Both the position numbers and the translations under genes were made by a program. A stretch of DNA of 64,000 nt, taken from Ancylostoma caninum. Its lineage: Eukaryota > Nematoda > Chromadorea > Rhabditida > Ancylostomatidae. Under the pieces are notes generated by a model. That model made no database searches. It worked only from the letters and a program-made list of their open reading frames with translations, and had not been told where the DNA came from. The DNA lies in NCBI GenBank assembly GCA_037903475.1, contig JBAJFG010000320.1, forward strand, positions 700,001-764,000. Reading direction: 5' to 3'. Shown piece after piece: positions 26,201 to 36,275 of the stretch. How positions within the stretch are numbered: the stretch's first letter is position 1; every line of letters starts with the position of its first letter.

Positions 26201-26798
26201 ATGTTATGCCTTTACGTTCCTCAGATTCTAGTTTAATAAAGAATTCGTGATCCAGCACAAGCTATTTTCCAGGACTCCGGTTTTCAAAGTGGGTTGAAGT
26301 TTTCTTTCGTTTGCATGTTCAAAGGAAGCTTCGTAAAATTTCAGTTTTCCAAAGGGGGCTTCGTTTTGATTTTGGCCCGGGGAAGACCTCGTACCGGGAC
26401 CTGATCATGCCTGCCTGAAACTTCTGTGGCTAGACAAATACCGCCCTTTTTCAGCTAGAACTCAATCTTCGACTGGATCACAGATAAAAAAGGCATGCAC
26501 AAACACAAACGAGCTACTGTACCCAGACAATGCGAGATACGCATCGTTAGGAATTTGTGAATACAGGTGAGAATGCAGGGTCGCTCTCCCGAAAACATGC
26601 TGATTTCATCAGTTGTTCAGGCAAATCAACTCTATAAACTACGATTACAAGCTATGCAACTCGTCTTCATACTGCAACACACTTTGTCCCCCTGGACCGT
26701 TCTCGTCAACAGCAGTATCACCGCCCTCCACTAACTCGGCACGCAATTATCTCTCGTTTGCTGTGTTTATGTATTCGCTAGTCTCTCTAGCTCGGTAG
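17277..26798 (+). CDS. Four-module ET-domain cysteine-rich protein with hydrophobic C-terminal tail; 5' end not found
   Basis: Twelve exons join in one frame: 17277-17363, 19567-19681, 19752-19873, 19959-20036, 20167-20278, 22072-22172, 23563-23646, 23776-23893, 23950-24029, 24082-24168, 26455-26566, 26621-26798. They encode about 423 aa. Each ET module uses three exons: a first part with CYxC and a later YC (CYNC..GKYCAY, CYEC..AQYCLY, CYQC..GKYCLF), a middle part with K-K/A-x-C and a closing C-x-x-R, and a last part with Y-x-x-x-C...CNxxC. Intron phases repeat as 1, 2, 1 in all four modules. A proline-rich linker (PPTPQPVPPPQPGA) joins modules 1 and 2, using a GC donor at 19874. The C-terminus is hydrophobic and ends at once (LSFAVFMYSLVSLAR, stop 26796-26798), as in a GPI-anchor signal. 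ET modules are a nematode extracellular domain of unknown role. A signal-peptide exon must lie upstream of 17277; the start of the ORF at 16505 is hydrophobic but its splice is weak. Confidence 0.82.
22383..22597 (+). CDS. Candidate alternative 3'-terminal exon of the ET-module gene
   Basis: After a good acceptor (TTTTTCAG at 22375-22382) an open frame begins that accepts the phase-1 donor at 22172. Spliced this way, it would follow ET module 2 with RSVTYLRLSLLFSTYALVS. That hydrophobic run resembles the true terminal tail of the gene (NYLSFAVFMYSLVSLAR). The frame then continues through a less convincing, mixed-composition stretch to a TGA at 22595-22597. It could give a two-module isoform with its own membrane tail, or be the relic of an ancestral two-module gene whose end was bypassed after duplication. 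Direct splicing 22172 to 23563 also keeps the frame and gives a normal linker. Only the sequence pattern supports this exon. Confidence 0.4.
25489..25761. mobile_element. GC-rich MITE in an intron of the ET-module gene
   Basis: The arms GGAATTCTTAGACGTT then GGACGTTCGTCACCCG, and CGGGTGACGAACGTC then TCTTAGAATCCC, are inverted copies of about 35 bp. The 270-bp element lies in the 2.3-kb intron 24169-26454. Confidence 0.65.
25888..26106. mobile_element. GCGTGCGTC MITE family, copy in an ET-gene intron
   Basis: It starts GGGCAATTTATAGGG then TATACTAGTTGCGTGCGTC. Inside is GGTCAACGCGGCATGTAC. It ends TAGACGCACGCGCGTCAAA, then CGCACGCATCTAATATAA. Other members are at 59819-60066 (best preserved), 61503-61720 and 890-1020 (partial), with a vague match near 55110. 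Confidence 0.65.
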
Positions 26799-26799
26799 T

Positions 26800-29700
26800 C
26801 CCAACAGTTTATCTGTTTGACGTTAAATTTGTAACTATCAACGCATTCAACAAAAGTGTTGTCCAATAAGGAAATTTAGAGTTTTTAAAAATATGCAATG
26901 GCATGTACACTTTGCTAGAAAACGGCTTTGCTGTTAGAAAAGGAAACTATGCGGTACTGATGAATGTGACGTCAGTGGTGTCAATGATAACAGTATGAAG
27001 TTGTCAAATACCTTCGTGCGTTTTGTAAATAGATTATTTTCTGCAGTATCCATTGTCTCAGCAGGAATTTCTATGCATTTGAAGGCACGTGCCTCACTCT
27101 ACAAGATATTTGTGGTCATTTCTCCATTAGTCTTGTCGTCAGAAGAACATTTACGGTGCAAAAAAGTTATCTCTGACACCTGCTTTATTTTGCTTTTCAC
27201 CGAGAAGCGACTGATTCCGTTCGAAACGCTTGCGTATTGCATAGAGCGTAGTCACAGCCGACAACACCAACCAGAGATGGCTGGGGCCACTCCTAACGGC
27301 GCAGGAAAAAGCGAGTAGGCGGAGCTCAACTGCAAGGGGAGAAGGGACTACATTGGATTTTAATTGAACGACATTTTGAAATTTGAGGAGGAGAAACTCA
27401 TGAACTTATTTGGACATCTAATATCACCTAATATTATTAATATTAAAATATGAAATGCCTGAATCCGGGAGCAAAGGTGATCAGTATTCCATCTCATACA
27501 ACATCATTTTGAATATGCCCTTCTACTATCGGCACAGCCACGTACATATCTCCCTCAATCTAGCGATCTCAGCAGATTTGCTGCGAGACTACCTTATGCG
27601 AACCCAGATGGCGGATAGGGGGTTGATCGCCGACCAGAAGCTGCCACCTGCTTGCCCTGTGGCACTGATAGCTGGAATGGACTTTTTAGTTCGGCAGCGC
27701 TTTATTCGATTCATTCAGTCGGTATATGAGTACGAACATCTGTTCACGCGCATGTATTTGTGGATGCTAAATGCTTGTAGGTGGCTGTGGATGTTTTCTG
27801 CAGATCGATTTTATCAAAAGTCCGCCTTCTAGCGACTGGGAAGCCCATGAAAGGCGAGTTATGGCCGCCTCTACAAGGGAATCCCTTGCAACTCCAGGGA
27901 AGAGTACTTTTTCTCTATCAATCGAACGAATCTCTATCAATCGAAGAAGGCCGCAGTGGCAGGCCATCTGACGAACACATCACGTCACATCACGGCCCGT
28001 AGTAAAGTGTCATGGCGGTGAGATCAGCTGCCTGCATAACTCGTCGCCACATTTGGAGCGAAGAGACGCCAAGTGAAGTACTCGGAGCATCTCACTCCGA
28101 GTATGGTGATGGTGTGAAGGTACGTCTGATCAGGTGCGTGAATTGCACAGAATGCATTTGAGCCTACGGGATCAGACATGTTGATTTTCGCCCCACAGCA
28201 CAGAACAAGCCCAAACAGAGGTGCTTCTGGTTCTTCTGACAAGTCGTATTCGTTCTAGTTTGTTACTCGCAATGGTTCAGAACTGTCTCACACGTTGAAA
28301 CAGCCCCGAAGTGATGTGGGAGTACGTGGTTACACGTACGATTGATCACTTTTCATATACGGCCTGTCCAATTCACCGTGGCAGTGATCACCATACTCCT
28401 CTCGAACGCGAAGTGCGATCATCACCCTGAAGGTGATTTGCGATAATCGCACTGGACACTTTACTACGAGCTCATTATATTGTACAAACAAGGCGACGCA
28501 CAGTGTGCAATTTCGCAAATCTAGCCAAAATGTATTTTTCGACCTACCATATCACGTTGCAATTACTGCACCAAAGTATTCGCCGATAGTCCGCGCATAC
28601 GATACGAGTGGTTTACTGGCGACCGATCACCTGGCGGGGCATGATTAGATAACGAAAAGATACCATTTCTATACAACACCGCCTACATAAAACAGATGAG
28701 TACATTGTGAGTTGTTTCTGACGTCTATTTTGTCGTCCGAATTTCCAATTTGTAAGTCTTTTAATAGATCTTGAAACAAGCTTTCATATTTGCTAGTAAC
28801 CGCATTTCTAAGGCGCTGAGAAGGTATCTAAACTTGTCCTAGAAAAGAGCGATTAAGCAAATGACCTATCTGCGTCTTCAGGTAAATCTTCAAAAAAGTC
28901 CCACGAGATTCCGCTGATAAAATTTGTGTGATGGCTAGCAGTAATAGCTGTATATGAGCATGTGTGTTATTTTTGCGACCGCCCGCGACCCTCTACAGAA
29001 AACACATCTATTTAGGCCGAAACCGCTACTCTCTAGGACAGATCATCCCGATACTTTTGAAGGAACTGGGCTTGCAATTCCGCAAGTGGTTCTGTTTTCA
29101 AAATATCATTGCGGGTAATGGTACGGAAGACTATCATGGATTAAGAGGTCTACCTGAGCAACACCTGGGGTTTGTCAGCCACGCGCCAATAGCGCACATC
29201 ATGAAAGCAAGCGAGAGAAAACCAAGCGTCACTTCTGAGGTTATAATGTGAATCTCAAAGCATTGAAATTTGAGAAATGGAGACCATTGTCAGAAAAACC
29301 AACAGTAATAGGAAATTTGGTAGGGAAAACATCGGTCAAAAATGGAATAATTTCGCCTTCAAAGACATGCTATGGTGAGCTATCCTACATGCGACCCCCT
29401 TTACCAAGCAGAACCTTAACAAATCCTACTAGAATTCTTAGGAGTTACAAGATTTTCATGTAAGTTAACATTCCGGGCCGTTTAGGCTATTTATATGAGC
29501 AACAGTTCTAGAATCACAATTTTTCAATTGCGAGGTCTCACAAAATATCCAGCAGCTTAATATGTATGTTACCTCACGTCATGCTCATAATGTGGAACTG
29601 TATGCAACCTTGAAACTAAAACGCATATTCACGTTCTACATACTTATTTGTTCGCAAACACGCATAGATTCTCAAATTTAAGTAGCGCAGCTGCTGCACT
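26800..29700. other. Gene-poor stretch downstream of the ET gene
   Basis: A 125-codon frame at 27455-27832 and a 107-codon frame at 26995-27318 are open, but no motif, exon border or composition marks them as genes. Confidence 0.45.
27998..28475. repeat. Inverted pair of AGTAAAGTGTC ends
   Basis: CGTAGTAAAGTGTCATGG at the left and GGACACTTTACTACG at the right are inverted. The same word occurs at 47393, in the 3' untranslated part of the LINE fragment there. This may be a non-autonomous element that borrows LINE tails, or two LINE 3' ends in opposite directions. Confidence 0.4.
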
Positions 29701-30074
29701 GAAGATTATTCTTCATTATCCATATATTCCATGTTCTGCTATCGTAAAACCTGGGCATTTTGTAGATAATATTTCTTGATTTGTTTCGCCACACAGGTTG
29801 TTACAGACACTTTTATTTGCCAACGTTTCGGCAACACGCCGTTTTCAAGGCCTGAAAGTGGGTCAATTTTTATGAATTCGTGTTCGATACCATCAAGCGC
29901 CTCCTCTGAACTGTGCATTCAACTCATTCGGCCTATTCAACGGCGAAAATCAGACGTGGGAGACGAACTCACCAAGCGTCCCACCAAGAAGCGGAGATGT
30001 TATCCGCGCCGCAATGCGATATTGTCACCAGCGGATGAGTGAGCGTCACTCAGCATGAGCCTTAGATGACAATC

Positions 30075-30482
30075 TTATAGCTCGCATAATGGTACGAACG
30101 GCATTAGATCACTAGTTATCGATATGTGCTCATTTCTGTTGTTCATTCTGGGGTTTCGCACGGAAATCCAGAATGCTTCGAGAGCTTTCCTCGCTGAGAT
30201 GTCTGGCTCGTAGGCCAGAATTCTGCATGCTACATCGAAATCGTTCCCACTGTGGTCTTCGCGTTTATGTTTTCCGAGTGGCTTTACCAAACTTTCCCTT
30301 CTTTTGCTAGCAAGGTGTTCATTTAATCGTACATGAAGAGGTCGTCCGGTCTCACCGATGTAGGTCGCATGGCAGCTTAAACATTCTATTTGGTAAACGA
30401 CCCCTGTTTTAGCACAATCTCCGATTTTGCCGTATGGACATGTGACGCATTCTTCATTCAGAAATGTCTTGCCCGGGCTCAA
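30075..30482 (-). pseudogene. Penelope-like GIY-YIG endonuclease domain, left inverted copy
   Basis: This copy has the same residues as the right copy from CVTCPYGKIGDC through to the end (FVPLCEL). It is encoded on the opposite strand with the same stop context. Homology stops at 30449 (TGCGTCACA); upstream residues (MSPGKTFLNE) come from the central spacer. It carries less of the RT-endonuclease linker than the right copy, so the two copies were truncated at different points. Confidence 0.85.
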
Positions 30483-30956
30483 CTAGAGAATGATGTCGTT
30501 CTTATCAACATCCCCAACGATAACATCAAACGACAGTTGGTCCGTAATAGACTATACGATAGATCTTGTATCACAGAAAACTGCGTCACATGTCCATACG
30601 GCAAAATCGGAGATTGTGCTAAAACAGGGGTCGTTTACCAAATAGAATGTTTAAGCTGCCATGCGACCTACATCGGTGAGACCGGACGACCTCTTCATGT
30701 ACGATTAAATGAACACCTTGCTAGCAAAAGAAGGGAAAGTTTGGTAAAGCCACTCGGAAAACATAAACGCGAAGACCACAGTGGGAACGATTTCGATGTA
30801 GCATGCAGAATTCTGGCCTACGAGCCAGACATCTCGGCGAGGAAAGCTCTCGAAGCATTCTGGATTTCCGTGCGAAACCCCAGAATGAACAACAGAAATG
30901 AGCACATATCGATAACTAGTGATCTAATGCCGTTCGTACCATTATGCGAGCTATAA
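30480..30956 (+). pseudogene. Penelope-like GIY-YIG endonuclease domain, right copy (N-terminal RT part missing)
   Basis: The open frame runs to a TAA at 30954-30956. It begins in the linker between reverse transcriptase and endonuclease (NIPNDNIKRQLVRNRLYDR). It continues with a Cys-rich segment (ENCVTCPYGKIGDC), the GIY box as VYQIECLSC and the YIG box as ATYIGETGRPLHVRLNEH. RPLHVR supplies the usual catalytic Arg, and the Glu in ALEAFWI is a candidate metal-binding residue. Penelope-like elements are the main eukaryotic retroelements that join an RT to a GIY-YIG nuclease. The RT is absent, so the copy cannot move by itself. It has no in-frame stop within the domain. Confidence 0.85.
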
Positions 30957-31180
30957 GATTGTCATCGAAGGCTCATGCTGAGTGACGCTCACTCATCCGC
31001 TGGTGACAATATCGCATTGCGGCGCGGATAACATCTCCGCTCCTTGGTGGGACGCTTGGTGAGTTCGTCTCCCACGTCTGATTTTCGCCGTTGAATAGGC
31101 CGAATGAGTTGAATGCACAGTTCAGAGGAGGCGCTTGATGGTATCGAACACGAATTCATAAAAATTGACCCACTTTCAGG

Positions 31181-31212
31181 CCTTGAAAACGGCGTGTTGC
31201 CGAAACGTTGGC
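31181..31212 (+). ncRNA. Degenerate hammerhead-ribozyme-like core in the Penelope-like right arm
   Basis: The sequence has CTTGAAAA, a 4-bp stem with 5-nt loop (CGGC-GTGTT-GCCG), then AAACGTTGGC. This is the order of a hammerhead core (CUGANGA, stem II, GAAA), but the first conserved block is altered. Penelope-like elements are known to carry hammerhead motifs in their terminal repeats. The mirror copy lies at 29819-29850. Self-cleavage is unlikely as written. Confidence 0.35.
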
Positions 31213-31319
31213 AAATAAAAGTGTCTGTAACAACCTGTGTGGCGAAACAAATCAAGAAATATTATCTTCATTATCCAATTCTGTGCTGTTAGGCACCATT
31301 GTGGAATTATTAGAAATTG

Positions 31320-33067
31320 GCGCTGAATCCCTGACTTCAGTGGGTGATGGGGGGAGGCTAGTCCTTACGGGCTAGTCCGTCCACAACGTAGCCAAGACTC
31401 GTTTTGCGACTTTGAACGTTGATACGTTGTCGGGCTATTCCTGCTAGCGCCGCCAAGTGGAACCGTACGCGGTCACAGATTGTTGGGAAACAAGTCGAAA
31501 ACGGGTGAGGCTTTAAGGCTATCTATACCGACAGCCCATATACCGGGAACGGCGTTGGCGTAATTGTTTCTGAACGCTTTAACAATTCAATTGCAGAAGT
31601 ACGGAGTTATGACTGCTGGCTCATGAAGGTCGTTGTCGCCACCGTTGACTGGCACGTTCATTTCTTCCTAGCGTACGCATCACCGACCAGCTGCTTCAGC
31701 AAAGTTAAGCACGATTTTTGGATGCTGCTTGATGCGAAGACTGAAGAACCACCGCCGGAAGACACGATCGTTACCCTAAATGGGCACGTACTCACTGCAA
31801 AAGACAGTTGCAGATGCTAGAGAGGATTTGACTGTGGAACGCGTAACAAAGATGGCGAACGCATCCTCGCATCTATGGATAGTAATAATCTCGTCGTAGC
31901 TTAAACAAAGTGTCGTTAGCGCCCCTATCAGCTTGTTTCCTTTCGTATTAACACCCAGATGTAAGCTGACATCGTCCATCACCACTGAAACTTGGTTACC
32001 GATGCAAGGGTTCCCCCATACGAGGTGTTCGCTGATCTGCATATTGAAAATAATGCCGCCAAAGCAGAAACAAGGCGAACGATGTAGATCCGCCTGAGTT
32101 AAATGGTGGCTGCTGAAGCAGAATGAATCTACCGTTGTTTCCCGTATCTAGCTACTGCCCATCACCATTGTGGAGGAAACTTGGGAGGATCGAGGCATCG
32201 TTGAAGTAGCATGCTCCGAACCTGACAAAGCCTAATCGACGAAGATTGGCAAGGACTTGGCTCTGGATGAAGGATGTGAAGGGAATTATTCGTGAAAAGA
32301 AAAGAAAGTACAACGCCTCCCTCAATCACAAGATTGCCAACAGATGGGCAAAGAAAGCTGTGACCATGATGGAGGAAGCATATTACAAGAGAAAGCTGGA
32401 AGCCAAACACGGTGGACGGATAGCGCTTCATATATCTGATTGCAAGAAGTAATTCATAAAACGATGGTGCGACTACTTTGAGAAGATCTCAACAGAGGAA
32501 ATCGTCCATCCGCGTATTCCGAATGCACAGCCCACCTATTGTCGCATCTTACCGATCACCGTTGAGGAGACTGTGGCTGCGCTCAGATCAGTGAAAGCTG
32601 GTGAGGCAATAGACGTGGGTGATTTAGCAGTAGAATTGTCGAAGTCACAACACTGGAGTCCCGCTTGGGGTTTCCGATATGGAGCTGACTATGGGAATTA
32701 TCCGGCGATTTATTTGTTATCTCACAATGAATATATTCGAGCACATCACCGACAGCTGTATTCGCAACATTTCACAGCTTTCCACCTATGTGTGGTTGCA
32801 TAACTAGCTGTAGCACCACAGTTGCTATTCACTGTGTGGAGAATTGTCGTGAGAAGCAAAAACCGTTACATCTCGCCTTCCTCGACTTGACTAAAGCCTT
32901 CGACCGCGCTTCACATGAAGTAATTTGGTACGCATTGCATTCCCTCTTTCATTGTCGTCGTTGACGCCGATGAAAAGGAGTGCATCATCAATGCGTACAC
33001 AAGAGACATGCAAGGATCGATTCTTCGAACACTTCTGTTCGGTGAGGAATGAATTGGAGCATCATTA
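31320..33067 (+). pseudogene. Decayed non-LTR retrotransposon (LINE), endonuclease and RT parts
   Basis: Scattered frames match the order of a LINE polyprotein. First comes an APE-type endonuclease start (RFATLNV near 31410, then NGVGVIVSERFNNSIAEV near 31550, VTLNGHVLTA near 31780 and CGTRNKDGERI near 31840). Next is a linker (IIREKKRKYNASLN near 32290, then VEETVAALRSVKAGEAID near 32560 and LAVELSKSQHWSP near 32630). RT motifs follow (YPAIYLLSHNEYI near 32700 and LAFLDLTKAFDRASHEV near 32875). Stops and frameshifts are frequent. The copy is cut at 33067 by a TIR element and resumes at 34107. Confidence 0.75.
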
Positions 33068-34106
33068 GGCCTGGGGCATACTACACAGCGACGCTGTCGC
33101 TGCGACCGTTCACCACCACAAGTTTGCTCACAGTGGCTCCTATGCCAGCACAGTATTCCATGCAAACTGTGATAAGATATGAGGACTCGTAACATCTTGT
33201 TCTCATCATTTCCATTAGGACTGGACATAATTGCAGCGACGGCGATTTGGTCGAAACGCGATTTAACTTGCAAAAGTCACAAAAGCTGCCGTGGTCATTC
33301 CACGCGCCTTCATTTTCGAAAGCAATCCTTAGACGCGCGGCCGATTTTTACAAAATCTCACAAGGAATGGTGTGGCGACCAAATCGCTTGTCAGTAGCGG
33401 CCTGGGCATACTTCATTTTGTGAGTCTTCAGCGGTTTTCTTCATTTCTCATGCAATCGCGTCGCTACGTCTAGACTTTGCGACGCGACTGAATCGCTCAG
33501 TTTCTCCGTCTTTTTCTTGGAAATTTCCATTATCCCGATTCATTTGTGTGGCTCTTTCATTATCACTGGCTCTCCTTTCGAAATGATGAGAATATCGTAA
33601 ATCTTTCCTTATTCCAGGTAGTATGCTCTTAATTTGTTCCAAAATGTATTTTAGAGTGATTTCTCATTCCTTCTTCATAACCGACTTAGCATACCTTCAA
33701 ATTATGCATGTTTCACTGAAATTCCGAAAAAAAATGCAACGAGTATCCTCAGTAGGTCAAATAGGGAATTGGGACCAGTTTAAAACGGTAAAATAGTCTT
33801 CCGAAACCAATAGAAGCCATATATGCGACGTAGAAGCTCTTTTTGACGGCTTTCTACTCTTAGGCACAGGGAAACAAGTGTGATTGAAGGATAAATATCG
33901 AAAATTTAGTGAGATGAGCCCAGCAAATGATTCAGTGCCGTCGCCAATCATTAAAAGGAGTATGCCCAAGCAGGTGATCCAGTCGCCGCGACTAGATCGC
34001 TCGTGCGAAATGCAGTCGCGGCGACCAAATCGCGTCGCTTGAAGTATGCCCAAGGCTATTCATTTCCTTCACTGCGACGGTGTCGCAGTGAAGTATGCCA
34101 TGGGCC
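33068..34106. mobile_element. Harbinger-like TIR element inserted in the LINE
   Basis: The terminal inverted repeats start GGCCTGGGGCATACT on the left and, on the other strand, GGCCCATGGCATACTTCA on the right. The element is flanked by TTA at 33065-33067 and 34107-34109. A 3-bp TTA/TWA duplication is typical of the PIF/Harbinger group. No transposase frame was found, so it is non-autonomous. LINE coding sequence resumes just outside each end. Confidence 0.65.
33399..34055. mobile_element. Nested related TIR element
   Basis: Inside the 33068-34106 element, GGCCTGGGCATACTTCA at about 33399 and its inverted partner TGAAGTATGCCCAAGGC ending near 34055 form a second pair of similar termini. This suggests that one member of the family jumped into another, or that the ends are duplicated. 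Confidence 0.4.
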
Positions 34107-34109
34107 TTA

Positions 34110-34186
34110 GAGTGGAACCGACCTTCCGAGGATAGATGCAAGTACCTGGGCTCAACGATAAGGTCTGACCTGACAAAGACTGACCT
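34110..34186 (+). pseudogene. Continuation of the split LINE after the TIR insertion
   Basis: The frame reads LEWNRPSEDRCKYLGST then IRSDLTKTDL, which is the stretch that follows the RT palm in this LINE group (KYLGS). It ends where a foldback element starts at about 34187. The matching later part of the same family occurs as a separate fragment at 47.4-48.1 kb. Confidence 0.6.
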
Positions 34187-34767
34187 TAAAGGCAGTGTCC
34201 CACCTCAAGATCGTTTTTAAGATTTCAGTGTGAAATAAGCCTCCAGGAGCTGTTGATCACAACGGTATACGTGATTCCATGCAAGACTGCTGGAAAATCC
34301 CATTTCCAAGCCCCAATTTTCACGGAGCCCTTAGGAAGGGCTAAGTAACTTTCCAAGTAATTCATTCCAAGACGCGCGTCTCCTGAGGAAATTCGTACTC
34401 CTTCCAAGAATTCCTCATCAACTTCCTAATAGAAACTGCGCTCCATTTGCGCTCCATAGTCAAGGCGGATTTGCAGGGTTTCCGCCCAACGCACTCCCTT
34501 GTCCGCCGCAAATGGAGCGCAGTTTCTATGAGGGAGTTGATGAAGAACTCTCAGGTGGAATACAAATTTTCTCAGGAGATGCGCTACCTAAAATGAATTA
34601 TTTGGAAAGTTACCTAGCTCCGCCCAAACTTTCCTCAGAAAAGGGGCTTGGTGATGAATTTTTTCAGCAGTCCAGTCATGGAATCACATATACCATTGTG
34701 ATCATCAGCTCCTGGAGATTCTTTTGTCGTTGAAATGTCAGGAATAGTTTGGTGGGATGCTGCCTTA
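34187..34767. mobile_element. Foldback element, copy 1 of the AGGCAGTGTC family
   Basis: Long inverted arms start TTAAAGGCAGTGTCCC on the left and end GCTGCCTTAA on the right, meeting near 34440-34510. Shared inner words include CAGGAGCTG/CAGCTCCTG, GCGCTCCATTTGCG and its partner, and ACTTTCC/GGAAAGT. There is no coding sequence beyond frames made by the arms. Confidence 0.7.
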
Positions 34768-35976
34768 AAAGCAGTGTCTCAGCTCAGGCTCGATTTCGAG
34801 CATTGGGTATGAAAAGAATCTAGGAGAGGGGCTGATTACAATGGTATAGGTATCCCGTCTCAAAAATGCAAAAAACTCCCTTCTTTAACGGTTTCATTTT
34901 GGAGCAAAGTTCCAGCCGCCGCATAGAAAGCTTCGATCGGTGACACTCCATGCCACTCCACGCCGGCATGACGCTCCTTGCATTCGACCTCTTATGCGTG
35001 CAAGTGTGTAACATCCTCGCATTCTCGCTGACTTGGTCCAAGCATCCTACCGTGCTAGCAGTCTAGACCATTACCTTAGTGCTTGCAAAACATTGTACAT
35101 GTACGGCTTCAGCGGCCCCACTATCGACCCAAACTCAAAGTCATGGATTTTTCTGAAAACTTGCATAGAAGGATATGTCGAGGTGCTGGCCACGAACATC
35201 ACATTTATTTCGCATAAGAGTATCGATTCTATTGATTTTGTCGATTTTTTCCCAGACATTGACCTCCACTTGAATCTCTCTGAAAACCTACATACCGGGG
35301 TTTTTGAAGGTGCTGGTAACAGATATGATGAAGGTCTCGCAAGAAAAGGTCGACTAAGTGCGGAAAACTTCAGAAACGCCGGGAACTACACCGCCCCAAA
35401 GAAAAAAATCCGAAGAAAATCAACGAAGTAGAGATTATATCGTAAAACGGCGATTATATTTGTGATCATCAACCTCAAAAACCTCTACATGCACTTTTTC
35501 AGTGCGATTCGGGGTATTAGTGGAACTTGCAAAAAAAATCAACAAAATCAATAAAACCGATACTCTTATGCGAAACAAATGTAATGTAATGAATGTATTC
35601 GTGATCAGCACCACGAATTACCCGTGTACGCAAGTTTTCAGAGAAATCCATGACTTTGAGTCTGGGGTCGATAGTGGGACCGCTGAAGTAAAATAGTACA
35701 CAGCTACACAGCTGCAAGCATGAGAGGTCGAATGCAAGGAGCCTCATGCCGGCGTGGGGTGGCATGGAGTGGCGCTGATCGATAGCGGCCCGTCGCCGTG
35801 TGGACGAGCTTTCGATGCAGCAGCTGGAAGTTTGCTCCAAAATGAAACCGTTGAAGAAGGGAGTTTTTTGCACTTTTGAGTCGGGATACCCATGCCATTG
35901 TAATCAGCACCTCCCCTAGATTCTTCTCATACCCGATGCTCGAAATCGAACCTGAGCTGAGACACTGCCTTTAAAC
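34765..35976. mobile_element. Foldback element, copy 2 of the same family, abutting copy 1
   Basis: The arms are about 34765-35255 and 35520-35976. They share, in inverted order, GTGTCTCAGCTCAGG, GGTATGAAAAGAATCTA/TAGATTCTTCTCATACC, a GTTTCATTTTGGAGCAAA region, CATGCCACTCCACGCC and ATTCTATTGATTTTGT. The left end shares TTAA with the right end of copy 1. Related half-elements lie near 50402 and at 61868-62200. Confidence 0.72.
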
Positions 35977-36275
35977 AGTATTCTTCTTGTTCGTCACAGC
36001 GTACTTGATCTGTGCTTCGTGGGTTTCTCGGTTCGTCGAAGAGACCTCGTGATTTTTTTCCTGTTCAAAATGAGTGCGATGAACTCTGATCATTACGTAA
36101 TGGAAGTCGTATCAATTTACCTATTTCTTTCAATACAGTCTTTCTAAAACTGTGAATCACAAGTACAGGATGCGCCAAAATTACGGGTACTAGATGAATC
36201 CAACGTTTTAAACGAAGAAGCTATAACATCCGAGAAATCTCTAGAAGGGAACCTTAACAACTACTTCACCAGCAA

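Larger units (their letters stand above)
24590..26410. repeat. Possible older inverted-end element filling an ET-gene intron
   Basis: AGGTCTTCCCGGGGGC with AAAGGGGGCTTTG near 24620-24690, and GGCCCGGGGAAGACCT with AAAGGGGGCTTCG near 26350-26390, are loosely related across the intron. Two younger MITEs (25489-25761, 25888-26106) would be nested inside. Similarity is patchy. Confidence 0.3.
29765..31266. mobile_element. Palindromic Penelope-like element: two head-to-head 5'-truncated copies
   Basis: The arms 29765-30449 and 30592-31266 are near-identical inverted repeats with only a few differences over about 680 bp. Each arm holds the C-terminal GIY-YIG endonuclease region plus the 3' untranslated part of a Penelope-like retroelement. 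The centre, 30450-30591, is single-copy and belongs mainly to the right copy. The 13-base word TCTTCATTATCCA occurs at 29710-29722 and again at 31265-31277. This fits a target-site duplication around the whole palindrome plus a 42-bp tail on the left. Confidence 0.8.
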
